Made by a program: the position numbers and the translations under genes. A stretch of 64,000 nucleotides of DNA from Nannochloropsis oceanica (lineage: Eukaryota; Sar; Eustigmatophyceae; Eustigmatales; Monodopsidaceae): assembly GCA_004519485.1 (NCBI GenBank), contig CP038132.1, positions 367,001 through 431,000 of the forward strand, written 5' to 3'. Shown piece by piece: positions 21,252 through 30,926 of the stretch. Each line of letters opens with the position of its first letter. Within the stretch, counting starts at the first letter, position 1. Below the pieces are notes generated by a model that made no database searches, was not told where the DNA came from, and saw only the letters and a program-made list of their open reading frames with translations.

Positions 21252-22322
21252 GAGGAGGAAGAGCAGCAATCTGGCCATGTGCAAACACGTATTCATGGCA
21301 GCAGCAGCAGCAACAGCAGCAGCTGTGGCAGCAACGGCAGCGGATTTAGTGGAAAATGTATGGAGTACCAGGAGACTAAGGATCAGGATCAGCCGCAGAT
21401 TCTGTCCCAGGCGAAGGAGGGGACAGCGGTCGGTGCTTCCACGACCTTTTTCTCGTCCTCCTCGTCCTCGAGGCTTTCGCTGTTCACTCCTATGGAATGC
21501 AGTGATCGCGTTCACGAAAAAGAGAAAGAGGAAGATAGCCGTCGGCATCAGCAGGAGGCTCTCCAACCGGCCCCCCTTCTCCCCCTCCCCGATGAGCCCC
21601 ACGAGCCCAAATATCCCCTCCCCCTCGCCCTTTCACCCTCCTCTTCATTTACCCTCGCTTCTCGCTGGAGCCAATCAATGATGCTCCTCCGCGAGGCTCT
21701 CGCTGCCCTCGGCATCTTCCTTCGGGCCCACTCCCGGAAGCGCGGGAGCAGCAGCTCGGCGCTTGACCGAGCGGAGATGGAACATATGCGCGATGCGGTT
21801 GCGGAAATGATTGGGGCGTACCCGCCGACAGCCTTGAGAATAACGGAGCTTATACTTCGGGCCTGGCCGACGGGACAGAGTACAAGGGAGATGGGGTTCT
21901 TGCAACTGCTGAATGTGGTGCTGACGGTCTCCCCGTTGTTGCCGCGGTTGGAAGAAAGGACGCGGGTGCACCATCGGGCGTTTGCGCGACTGGCGAGGTG
22001 TTTGGAAAGTCCCCATGCGGGGGTGGCGGAGGAGGCGTTGCTTGCCTGCAGTAACCCAAGGGTCATTGCGTTGTACGTCGGGGTGGGTGCCCCGGGGGGG
22101 GGAGGGGCCGGGTTGGATTACATCAATGGCATGGTCCAAGTGGCGTTGGGGAGGACAATCGACAGTCACTGGAACCCGGAGGTGAGACAGGAGTCGAGGA
22201 GGATGAGAGAGCTGTTGAATGTGACATGTTGTAATGGGACAAAGGACGGTGAGAGGGAGGAAGAGATAGAGGGAGGAACGGGGTGGTTGGGGGTCGATGT
22301 GGAGGGCGGCCTGGTGGTTTGA
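19071..22322 (+). CDS. Gln/Ser-rich protein with divergent PP2A B56-like C-terminal segment
   Basis: Single exon, 1083 residues. Most of it is low complexity: Thr, Gln, acidic and Ser runs, including about 13 consecutive Gln near 21210. A first folded patch is at about 560-660 (SALRFEDPKLPSPRMSILVA, then helices). A second, at about 860-1065, resembles the C-terminal half of PP2A B56 (B') regulatory subunits: LILRAWPTGQSTREMGFLQL answers B56 [40 protein letters not shown] answers [20 protein letters not shown], and DSHWNPEV answers the THWN near the end of B56. The order and spacing of these matches fit the family; the N-terminal half of B56 is not visible. It may be a diverged phosphatase targeting subunit, or a HEAT-like relic without phosphatase binding. 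Similarity was judged by eye. Confidence 0.65.
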
Positions 22323-23380
22323 GGGGGCAAGGAGGGAGGGATGGAGGGCTTACGACCGAGAAGGGGACTCAGTCGACCGTAAATCATCTTTATAAGGACA
22401 AGAGCAGGCGTAAGACGAGGTCAGAATGTGTAGAAAAATGGAAGAGAGGCGTGTTGGAGGAATATGAAAATTACGTAGAGATGGAGATAGGGAGGGGGAG
22501 AAGACAGAGAAGGAGAAAAGAAGTAAAGAGTGGAAGTGTGAAAGGGCGACAAAGGGCGAGGAAAATGTAGGGAGAAGAGCGACGAGGAAATTTACAGAGA
22601 GTCAAGAGCAAGGGGCCGCCCGAGGGGAAGCGAATACGAAATGGTGCACTTCAGAAAGATGAAGTCTCAAATTCCCCATACAGCGAAAAATATTTACCTT
22701 TAAACACTGGGATGGATGGGCGGCAAGACGTTATTCAAGCCAGTCGATGAAAGAGATGATACTACTCGGTACGCCTGTTTATCCTCTTTCTACTGTGATC
22801 TTCTCACAGAGCAGCTGCAGCTGCAGCAGTAGCAGTAGTAGCAGCCGCGATATGTATGCACACACGCAAAACAAGGTAATAACAAAATAGGTAAATAAAT
22901 AGCATTCGAAAAGTAGCTGAAAGATAAATGAACAAAGAATGTTAGAACGAACGAAGACAGATAACAGATAAGGCAAGCTAGCCAGCTGGATCCAAAACGG
23001 CACGAAAGAAAATGAAACGCGAGACCACGTGTGTAGAAATCAATATAAGTAGGCAACAGTCCCGAATAAGACGATTTCAGCTCAACATGCTCAATAACAA
23101 CGATGATGACGACGGGCAGACAGCAACGACGGAACCGAAAACAAAGAAGTCAGAAAACGTTCGAACCAAATCGAGCTCTGCGCCTGAGGTAAGGGGCTTG
23201 AGCATCAGAAAGAAGCCGCTTTAACTTTCTTGACTTTGATGATAATTATGTATCATTCATGCGTTACTTGCTCAACCTCGTTCCATCTTTCCTCCTTCGC
23301 ATCCGACCCGCCCAGAAACATCCTTACAGGAGAACCTACCCCGCCTTTCTCCTTCCAGGATATATGATATTCTTTTCATG
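22323..23380. other. Intergenic, convergent 3' flanks, no gene seen
   Basis: About 1 kb between a plus and a minus gene that end facing each other. Purine-rich near 22320-22560, AT-richer later. A 70-codon frame at 23012 begins with ATG but has no family look and is probably chance. Confidence 0.5.
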
Positions 23381-24658
23381 TCACCTTACCCGCTCCCCTG
23401 CATCACATAGCAACGCATTCAATCTCTCCACGAGTTCCAAACATTCCTCCTTCAGCTGCTTTTTTTCTTCTTCTCCTCCTCCTTTTATCCCTCCTTCGTC
23501 CAACAAGCACCTTGCCCACACACCCATCTCCTCTTTCAACGTTTTCTTCTTTTTGTTCACCGCATTTATTTCGACTGTTATTCTCCCTTTCATTACCCGC
23601 ACCCTTTTCAGTTCCCCCAAGCGCTTAGCCCGTTCTTTAAGTAGCTCTACAATGACCTCGCTGTTGTATGCGTCGGGATTCAAGTCATCATCATTCACCG
23701 CGTGCTCTTCTGCTTTATGCTTTATTGATTTGTCGCTTACGTTATTATTCTTATTGTTGGTATTGTTACTACTGTAAAGCTTCACATCCAGCATATTCGC
23801 ATCTTCTTGAGCCTGCTGTCGCTCCTTCCTCGCTCTCTCCACCACAACCTGCCATCCCCCTCCTCTTCCTACATTCCCTCCCTGCCTCAAAACCCTACAC
23901 TGATCTTCGACCTCGTCCGCCCGCTGCTGATCCCTTTCCATTCTAGTCTGTAGCTGCGCCTCTGCTTCCTCCCGGTCCTTGGCCCATAAAGACACGAGGG
24001 GCATGTCCTCCTCCTCCAAATACCGTCGCATGCCCTCCAATCGCCGTAACTCGACTCGCAAAGCCTGGTACTGTTGTTGATACTTCTGCTGCTCCGGATT
24101 GTCCTTCTGTGGGTGTTGTTGTTGCTCCTCCTGCTCTTGCTGCTCCTCTCCCTCTCTCCGCTTAACCTTAGCCAGCTCTTCTTCTTGCCTCTGGGCCGCC
24201 CGTTCCAGCATCTCCATCTGTTCCCTCAACTCCTGGTACAACTCAAACGTTTTCGAGTCGACAAACCGCTTGATTTCCTCTTCTTCTGTCTCTGTTCTTC
24301 TCGTCCTCTCTTCCAACAGCCTGTCAGCTTCATGCTCCAGGTGTTGTCTACGTAATACGTACTCGCGTACTCCCCTGGCTGCTTCTGTGTTTTGAGTTTT
24401 GAGTCGCTTGAGGTAAAGACGAAGGTGGGCCGGGTCAATGGACGTCCGCAGCTTGTCCAGCGCTAGATTGTAGTCTGCATGTATTGCTTCTAGCGTGTGC
24501 ACTTCGCGGAGTACAGTCTCCAAACGTCCTTGATAGGCACTTGCTTTGTTCTTGGCGCGAACGAGGGCCGCATGCTCCTCTTTTAGCCGCAGCACTTCTT
24601 GAGCTATTTCATTGATGCGCTGTCTCAAAATGATGGACAGGGACGAGGCATCCGCCAT
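23381..24658 (-). CDS. Coiled-coil protein resembling intraflagellar transport protein IFT74
   Basis: Single exon, 425 residues, almost wholly heptad-patterned helix rich in Glu, Gln, Arg and Leu, with a Gln/Asn-rich break near 300. The N-terminal third, ADYNLALDKLRT then LKTQNTEAARGVREY and LRRQHLEHEADRLLEER, follows the central IFT74 pattern (DYN-L-DKL-T, LK-QN, E--IEEE) in the same order. IFT74 pairs with IFT81 in the IFT-B complex and carries tubulin along cilia. The N-terminal basic region of IFT74 is absent, and 425 residues is shorter than the usual 600. Alternatively it is an unrelated coiled coil, since such repeats mislead. The stop lies just after a possible donor (GGGTAAGG), so a further exon at lower coordinates cannot be excluded. 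Confidence 0.5.
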   Translation of the reverse strand: MADASSLSIILRQRINEIAQEVLRLKEEHAALVRAKNKASAYQGRLETVLREVHTLEAIHADYNLALDKLRTSIDPAHLRLYLKRLKTQNTEAARGVREYVLRRQHLEHEADRLLEERTRRTETEEEEIKRFVDSKTFELYQELREQMEMLERAAQRQEEELAKVKRREGEEQQEQEEQQQHPQKDNPEQQKYQQQYQALRVELRRLEGMRRYLEEEDMPLVSLWAKDREEAEAQLQTRMERDQQRADEVEDQCRVLRQGGNVGRGGGWQVVVERARKERQQAQEDANMLDVKLYSSNNTNNKNNNVSDKSIKHKAEEHAVNDDDLNPDAYNSEVIVELLKERAKRLGELKRVRVMKGRITVEINAVNKKKKTLKEEMGVWARCLLDEGGIKGGGEEEKKQLKEECLELVERLNALLCDAGERVR

Positions 24659-24737
24659 CTGCCAGCTGTTTATCGCTGCTGCGGGAGCGGAGGGCGTATG
24701 TGTGGTGCTGGTGGTGGAGATGGAGGAGGGAGGCCGC

Positions 24738-24980
24738 CTAGACGAGGCACTTTACTTTGCGCAAAATAAATGGCAGGGCAGGGGCTAGAGGTCCCAAAAT
24801 CATGAACATGTAGAGGATACTATTGGCGTTGTCACCGTAATTTGGTGATGAAGCACAGTCTGGGTTCGTTTGGTGTTGGGGAAGAGATAAAATGAGGAAC
24901 AAGAGGAACAAGAGGAACAAGACATGAGGCGCCACATCGGCGGTCACGGTGGCGGGCCATGTCGTAAGGGACCCTATCAT
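24738..24980 (-). CDS. Possible small membrane protein, 80 residues
   Basis: From ATG 24980 the frame encodes two hydrophobic stretches: a Leu/Phe-rich one (VLFLLFLLFLILSL) and, after a polar linker with two cysteines, SILYMFMILGPLAPALPFIL followed by basic RKVK. This looks like a two-span membrane peptide with a charged tail. It lies between the coiled-coil gene and the divergent S4 gene. No family recognised. The repeated tcctcttgt units encoding the first stretch could be chance, so this is tentative. Confidence 0.35.
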   Translation of the reverse strand: MIGSLTTWPATVTADVAPHVLFLLFLLFLILSLPQHQTNPDCASSPNYGDNANSILYMFMILGPLAPALPFILRKVKCLV

Positions 24981-25165
24981 CGTCTTACTTATCCTTGTAA
25001 CAAAGGCATTGCAAGAACCAACGCTCACATGACAAACGTCATTTCACCACATACAATGACAACAGCTAGATCGTTGACGTGATTCAAGCACTCGCAGCCG
25101 GGACCGTCTCTTGGAAAGCCAACAAGCACCAAAACAAGCAAAGCACTCGCACCCCCATCCAGCAA

Positions 25166-26692
25166 ATGGTCACCAGCAGCATGCGGGCACCCCTGCTCCT
25201 CGGCGTTGCCTTTCTCCTCCTCTGCTTGGCTCACACCACAGAGGCCTTTCTACCATTTGTCTCGTCTTCATCGTCCTGCCGGATACGGAGCGGGGCGAGC
25301 GTGCAGCCGTTGGCTGTAAAGCGAGCAGGCCGTCGTAGCGGTGGCAGCGGCGGGAGCAGCAGTGGAGGTGGCTTTGGAAAGAGAGGAAAGAACGATGGAG
25401 CAGAAGCCTCTAAGGACCCTGAAAAGCGCTTGGCTAACTTGAATAGGAAACTGACCAGCATTTTGGAGGTCCGTACGTGGATGGGGGTTGAGGATGAGGA
25501 TTCTTGGATAGAGAGATGGCGCGTGGAAGAAGCAGCGGATAGCTCTAGGGCCTTCTTCTGAAAGGATCAAGCTCACTAGTATTGCTCATCCCATGTTTCT
25601 TCCATACACACATACACAGCTGGAGGAGGTGCCGTTTGAGGATCTGAATGAGGATCAACGCCGCAAAGTGGAACGGAAGGAGGACGTGCTGCAGGAAATC
25701 AGTCGCTTAACGAAGCGGGTGCGCAAGGAGGACTTCATGTACGTTCGTAAAAAGGAGGAAATCTTGCACCTGCACTTTAACAATATTTTGAAATGTGTTT
25801 GCGGTTGTCCAGAAGCCCGGCTCAACCGATTTTTTTTACTGTGTCTTCTTGAGTTTCCTGCACTGACACATTCAGCTCTTGTCCTCATGCGGCGTGGCTT
25901 ATGTTTACCCACCCCATGGATACGTCTGGTTGATACACTTTTATCAACATATACCGCTAAGTGGCCCTCTCTGTGTGATGCGATGATGGCCAGGCTGGTA
26001 GGCAGTGCGACTGGACTACCTGCCAGCAAGAAAAGCTCCAAAGACATTGCCCTTGCTCCGTTTCCACGTCCCCTCCCCTTCTCCCTCCTTTTCAGTCACT
26101 AAGTCGACTATAAGTTGACTATGGTTGTGTCAAAACATTAATACTTTACCATTCTCCCTTCTTTGCCCCGCTCTACCAAACACACAACAGAGAGGAAGCA
26201 GCTGAGCAACGCGCTGGTGCATTGTCCGCCGAAGACCTTAACGATGACGTGGTGGGCGGCAAAATTCCCCGCACCATTCTGAAGCTCTTGGTCTACTGCC
26301 GCTTATCCGATAGAGCCACCTGTGAAATTCTCCTTGAGCTTGGCAAGGTGAAGGTGAATGGCGTGGTGTGTGACGATCCCGTCGCGCTTGTGGACCTCGT
26401 GAAGGACACGATTGAATTCGACGGGGAGCTCGTGACGCTCCCTGAGACACGGTTGAAGCATAAGTTGCGTTCGATGACGACACAGGGACAGGCGGAGGAT
26501 GACGCAGAGAGTGGCGTGCCCAAAGATTATTGTGCGCGAATCGATGGTGGGCTGCTCATTGACTTGACACGCAACATCCAAAAGTCACGGGGGGATTACG
26601 TGGACAAGAGCCCGTATATCATGCGGGATGCGCAAAGGAATGGCGGGGGCTTCGGGGGTGGGGGAGGGAATCATCGAGGTGGGAGGCGGTGA
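25166..26692 (+). CDS. Plastid-targeted S4-domain RNA-binding protein
   Basis: Exons 25166-25468, 25620-25738 and 26191-26692 join in phases 0 and 2, giving 307 residues. The start has a clear signal peptide (RAPLLLGVAFLLLCLAHTTEA) followed by FLPF and a Ser/Arg/Gly-rich stretch, the secondary-plastid bipartite pattern. A charged helical middle (LEEVPFEDLNEDQRRKVERK) leads to an S4 fold at about 195-250: RTILKLLVYCRLSDRATCEI, LLELGKVKVNGVVCDDP, DTIEFDGE. This is most like the S4 domain in front of RsuA/RluB pseudouridine synthases, but the catalytic domain does not follow; a Gly/Arg tail does. It probably binds plastid rRNA or tRNA; function is inference. Donors are GTCCGT and GTACGT; the second intron (452 bases) is the longest placed in this window. 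Confidence 0.78.
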
Positions 26693-28352
26693 AGGAAAGT
26701 GGGAAGGGGGTCGGAGGGGTAGATGCACGGATGTCGATTGTATAAGCAACACAAGCTCACGACCAGCTAATGCGAATGCGAAAAGAAACAAGTCGAAGAA
26801 GTAGAAGAAAAAAGGGCTTGAAGGATGAGAGAAAGTGAAACCACAATAAAGCTTTTCGAACGTTGAGAGAGCGTGTCTTTGTAGTTCTCAGTACTTGATG
26901 TACTCCTGAGGTGGGCGACAGGTACATCCTGGGGGTAATAGGGATAGGTCGAAATCCCATTCATAAAATGAATTCACTGCGCGCCCAAAGTGCCCGGAAT
27001 AAGAATTGTGAATAATTGAGGATAGATTCTCTTGACATTTGGATACATTTGTGCATAAGCGCATGGAGAAATATGAGGGGATGGGGATGAATAGCGACGG
27101 GGATGATCTGTAAACAGAATGTCATTTGTCCAGGGAACAAGGCTTGGGCACGCCGAAGGTGCATGAGAGCACGCACTCTACGAAATCAATTAAGTCAAGC
27201 CGAGGACCCAGGGTACCTGGAACACTATTCGTAGGTCGTAAAATAGACACGGCTGTATCCAAATAGATCAAGTGAAAAAGTGTTAGGGGCAAACACGAGA
27301 CCCCTGCAAAATTTGACCAAGATGTTGATGTTAGCATTCCCTGACAACTACAAGAGCCTTCAATCAGTTATTCTTGGCTAAATTGACATCTCTGTGTCCT
27401 TCATACCCACAACAATCATATTTGAAGGATTTGTTGTCCCCTAGCGCTCCGTTAGCGTGGGAAGTAATATGTATGCTAAGCAGGTGGGCGCGGGAAATAC
27501 GTTCCCCCACCTATGTCAGAGGCCTCATGTATGTGCCTCCAATTGTACGACACTGAGAACCAACATTGCCAGGTTTAGGAAAATACATATCACTGCATTG
27601 ATTTATTGTCGAGTCGACGGCTCTGATTTGATAGGGGGAATTTTGTCATGAAAAAGGGTTTTGAGTGGAGTCGAGACGTCACGCTCTGAACCTCCCGGGA
27701 GGGGAGCACGGACATTAATGCTCTCTAGTGCAATGGTATGTATTGGCGAGCCTTCTGGCATTCGAAAACGAGACGTGTATACTAGGGTGTTGGTTTTAGG
27801 CAAGCCCAGGTAGGTTGTTTGCTGTAAGTTGAATATTTGGACCCGACACCGGCTGGTGGGCCGGGACACCCGAGCGCAAGGAGGGTCGTTGGGGAAGAGG
27901 GCATTGTGGTTCTATCTATTGCTGCCTACCATTAAAGTAACGAAGAATCCCCCTTCATCAACGAATGCATGCTTTACTAGCCGCTTAGCATGTCCCTCAT
28001 GTGCTAACCGCACGCACTGTGTTCACCACACAAAGTTTACTTCGAGGTAGTCCACCCATGACACTTCCTTCAACGCTTCTTTTTCCAACGCCACAGTTCT
28101 TCCCCGGATGCGATTAATCTTCTACATGGCACGTCCTACCTTTTCCATATGAAGGGAAATTTCTCGAAGTTCCTTGTCCGATTGCACCCTCGGCGTGCCC
28201 AAGCCTTGTTCCCGCGACGAATGGCAACCTGTTCACAAATCTGAATCATCCCCTGCGCTCCTCATCCCCATCCCCTCGTACACAAACAGACGCCTGTCCC
28301 ACGCCCTCATGCACAAACCAATGCATCACTTGGCTAGGCAAGGGTAGATAGA
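26693..28352. other. Gene-poor stretch, AT-richer, with a long imperfect inverted repeat
   Basis: About 1.66 kb without a believable gene. Base composition is visibly closer to even than in neighbours and short frames are broken. Arms of an inverted repeat lie near 27040-27165 and 28183-28330 (separate entry). The region between them, including 27600-27930, shows no recognised domain. It may be the worn remains of a mobile element or a foldback element; nothing identifies a family. Confidence 0.5.
27040..28330. repeat. Imperfect inverted repeat with arms of about 130 bases
   Basis: A perfect 24-base inverted match (27133-27156 against the reverse complement of 28190-28213, core aaggcttgggcacgcc) sits inside longer, diverged arms. 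Flanking matches include gaggggatggggatga, near 27075 and reversed near 28275, and tttgtgcat, near 27050 and reversed near 28310. The arms enclose about 1 kb with no intact gene. The pattern suits an old foldback or inverted-repeat element; the age is clearly not recent because the arms differ by many substitutions and small gaps. Confidence 0.7.
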
Positions 28353-29285
28353 ATGGGGAACAAAGCGTCGGCGCAGCTCCTACCGTCGCTGGATGACATG
28401 CTCAAAACCTTTTCCCCTGCTGAGGTCCAAGCACTCGAGGCACGCTTTCCTACAGCTCCTTTGTCGTCGCCCCGCCATCAGCAGCAGTCAACAAACCACG
28501 GCAGCAGCGGCAGCGACCGGAAACGAAACGGGAGGAAACAGTCTTTTCCTGACTCCACGCTCGCGCTCGTGACCGAAGCACAATTTGTGGCTTTGCTTGG
28601 GGAGGGGTATGGACCCAGCGTGAAGAGGTTGCTCCTCCGTCTCTTTGCCGTGCTAGACACCAATGGCACAAGTGCTTTGGAATACCAGGAGCACGTGGGA
28701 ACAGTTTACTTTTTCAATCATGCCACCGCGACAGAGCGGGCCCGTGTCTTGTTTTACATGTACGAGCCGACATCCTCCTCCTCCTCTCCCTCTCCTTTTG
28801 CCACGGCAGTCAGCAAGGCTCACCTGAGCAGAGAACAAATGACGACACTCTGTGCGGAAATCACATTGGCAGTGATCGAGATGCAAGCCATCCCATCGTT
28901 GGTCTTCGGGACATCACGGGATGGTAAATATGGTAGGAGAGAAGCGGGTTCAATTACATCACAACCACCATCAGCAGCACCGGCGGCGGCAAAAGCAGCA
29001 CCGGCAGCAGTCTCCCTCACCCACACAAATGCCACTGATCCGCCTTTCAAAGACTTGATAGGGGTTATGGTAGACGTGGCTTTTCTACGATGGGATGCGG
29101 ATAAGGACGGCAAATTAATCTTGCCTGAGTTTCAGGGATTTGTAACACAGCAGATCGATAACGGGGTGGAGGAATTGTTCGGGATGCTGCTCAACTCACC
29201 ACAGGTCCCAAGGCTATTGTTTTATAGCGATGGAGAGGAAGGAAGAAGGCGAGGAGGAGAGAGAGGAGTGGGCAATAGAAGATAG
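28353..29285 (+). CDS. N-myristoylated EF-hand calcium-binding protein
   Basis: Single exon, 310 residues. It begins MGNKAS, a strong N-myristoylation signal, pointing to membrane attachment as in recoverin- or calcineurin B-like proteins. One canonical EF-hand is near residues 245-256: DADKDGKLILPEF has Asp at loop positions 1, 3 and 5, Lys at 7 and Glu at 12. A degenerate hand (DTNGTSALEYQEH) is near 109, and two more helical pairs may be decayed hands. Ser-rich and Ala/Pro-rich inserts separate them. The C-terminus is Gly/Arg/Glu-rich and may be loosely constrained. The likely role is a calcium sensor that recruits a partner to membranes; partner unknown. Confidence 0.75.
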   Translation: MGNKASAQLLPSLDDMLKTFSPAEVQALEARFPTAPLSSPRHQQQSTNHGSSGSDRKRNGRKQSFPDSTLALVTEAQFVALLGEGYGPSVKRLLLRLFAVLDTNGTSALEYQEHVGTVYFFNHATATERARVLFYMYEPTSSSSSPSPFATAVSKAHLSREQMTTLCAEITLAVIEMQAIPSLVFGTSRDGKYGRREAGSITSQPPSAAPAAAKAAPAAVSLTHTNATDPPFKDLIGVMVDVAFLRWDADKDGKLILPEFQGFVTQQIDNGVEELFGMLLNSPQVPRLLFYSDGEEGRRRGGERGVGNRR

Positions 29286-29804
29286 TGATTCAAGAGCGAA
29301 AATGAGCCATGTGAAAAAACGTGTATCGATTAAACGTGACGGGATTGAGTGTATGCACGTAACGTTCTTCTTTTTCTTGTTACTTATTCCTGTGAGAAGG
29401 TATTTTGACTTGCTTCTGTTTCAACAACGTGGTAAGAACGGCTGAAATGGCATCTGCCCCTTCCATAACGTCCCTTTACATCCTATTCCAATGAACACTA
29501 GCCTTCATTTTTCGAGTCATGTCTTACACTAGTCCACCATACTTACACCCATCAAGGAGCGCATCAAGACCTCTCTCCTCCCTTCTTCCTCCGCACTCTC
29601 CCGCACTTCTTCCTCATCACCGTCTTCTTTTCCTTCATCTCCTTCGCTTTATCTTGGTCTCCTTTTTCTTCTCCTGCTTCCTCCTCGTCTTCTCCCTCCT
29701 TTACGGGTGCGCATCGGGAGACGTCGGACACCAGCACGACAGGTGGACAAGACGACCACCCGGCTCCCTCGTCACCCAACAAATCCCACTCTATTTCTTG
29801 CTTG
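29286..29804. other. Intergenic, convergent 3' flanks
   Basis: Lies between the EF-hand gene and the isomerase, which end facing each other. Pyrimidine-rich from about 29560 to 29700 on the plus strand. No gene seen. Confidence 0.55.
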
Positions 29805-30926
29805 CTACGGGTCCACACGCCCAATCCTGAAAATCCTTTTCACATCTCGGTGTTTTTCCAAGGCCTTCGCGTCCTCCCCAACGTCCGACCACCACACGAA
29901 CAACCACTTCTCCATAATTGCGCGACACCACGGAGTGAACTGAACAGGTCCTACTTCCTCCTCCTCCGTCCTCTTCTCTCCCACCTTCCCTTCTCCTCTT
30001 CCGCCCACTCTTTGCGTGCCTGCTGCCGCTTCCTCTGCCAAAAGATATTCGCGGCTCACCCCTCTGTTAATCTCGGCCCGCCGGATCATTCCCCTAAGCT
30101 CGCGTGGGTCCACGTACCGCGTCTCGCTTACTTCATTCAAGTTAGGATTCAATTCGACGTCTTTTCGAACCAAAAAAATATAGTCTATCTCATGTTCGCC
30201 CCACTCAGGGTTCGAGTCACTTATGTAGTGAATGCGGTTCATATAGGTGAAGTCGGAGGGCGCAAGGGAGGAAGAAGGGATACCAAGCTCCTGCTCAAGC
30301 TTCCGAATGGCCGCACGTTTGCACCCTAATACGGGATCATTTGGTTGGACATCGTCGCCAAGTTCTGCTTGGGTCCACAGAGGGTGAGAACAGCAAGTGT
30401 TAGTCCACGTGCTGGGGAAAGTTATCTTGGCGGCTGCTCGTTTTTGGAGCAGCAGGCGGCCTAGCGTGTCAAAGAGAAAGACGGAGAAGGCTCGATGCAA
30501 AGGAGGACCTTTCTGATTGCGGTGGCCATTGCGCTTGGAGATGGCTTTGATTGGCTTATCATCAAAGGTTACGGCGATGATGCGCTCCTCTTCGAACAAC
30601 CGGGCTTGTTCGGGATCGAATGCTGTGGCTGAGGTGGTAGCGGCTCTGCTGCTGCTGCTGCTCGCACTGCCCCTGGGTCTTTGCAAGAAATTGGTGGTGG
30701 AAAACAGCCTCACATCTGTTGATCTTTCGATGGTGTCGCTGATACTAATGCAGCGTACACTGGTTGTGCGTCTTGGCAACACAAAGGCATGTATGCATGG
30801 GGCGCTGCGTGTTGCAGTTGAGATTAAGGCCTCGGACGTGCGGGCGAGGAGCAAAATCAGGGCCATGGCGAAGCTGGTAAGGATGTAGATTACAGATGTG
30901 ATCCGAGCACAAGGGTGGTCGGTCAT
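29805..30926 (-). CDS. IDI1: Isopentenyl-diphosphate delta-isomerase (type I)
   Basis: Interconverts IPP and DMAPP for isoprenoid and carotenoid synthesis; Nudix fold, metal-dependent. 373 residues from ATG 30926, or 353 from ATG 30866. Marks: HRAFSVFLFDTLGRLLLQKR, the catalytic cysteine in WTNTCCSHPLW, Nudix-like GCKRAAIRKLEQELGI, the second active residue (Glu) in PEWGEHEIDYIFLVR, and the C-terminal FTPWCRAIMEKWLF. An N-terminal hydrophobic segment (FAMALILLLARTSEA) and a following basic, Ser/Thr-rich stretch suggest a signal peptide plus plastid transit peptide, consistent with the plastid MEP pathway; both starts keep it. The 3' end carries an extra acidic/Lys tail ending RIFRIGRVDP. Confidence 0.93.
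   Translation of the reverse strand: MTDHPCARITSVIYILTSFAMALILLLARTSEALISTATRSAPCIHAFVLPRRTTSVRCISISDTIERSTDVRLFSTTNFLQRPRGSASSSSSRAATTSATAFDPEQARLFEEERIIAVTFDDKPIKAISKRNGHRNQKGPPLHRAFSVFLFDTLGRLLLQKRAAAKITFPSTWTNTCCSHPLWTQAELGDDVQPNDPVLGCKRAAIRKLEQELGIPSSSLAPSDFTYMNRIHYISDSNPEWGEHEIDYIFLVRKDVELNPNLNEVSETRYVDPRELRGMIRRAEINRGVSREYLLAEEAAAGTQRVGGRGEGKVGEKRTEEEEVGPVQFTPWCRAIMEKWLFVWWSDVGEDAKALEKHRDVKRIFRIGRVDP

Noticed and set aside
23012-23224. 70-codon ATG frame in the 22.3-23.4 kb gap
   Set aside because: Basic and Asn/Asp-rich with no structure or homology; more likely 3' UTR.
27603-27869. Minus-strand frame between the inverted repeat arms
   Set aside because: Considered as a remnant of a mobile-element protein, but it has no recognisable motif, so no family was assigned.
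27040-28330. Reading the inverted repeats as ends of an LTR-type element
   Set aside because: The arms are inverted, not direct, and no capsid, protease or polymerase-like sequence lies between them.
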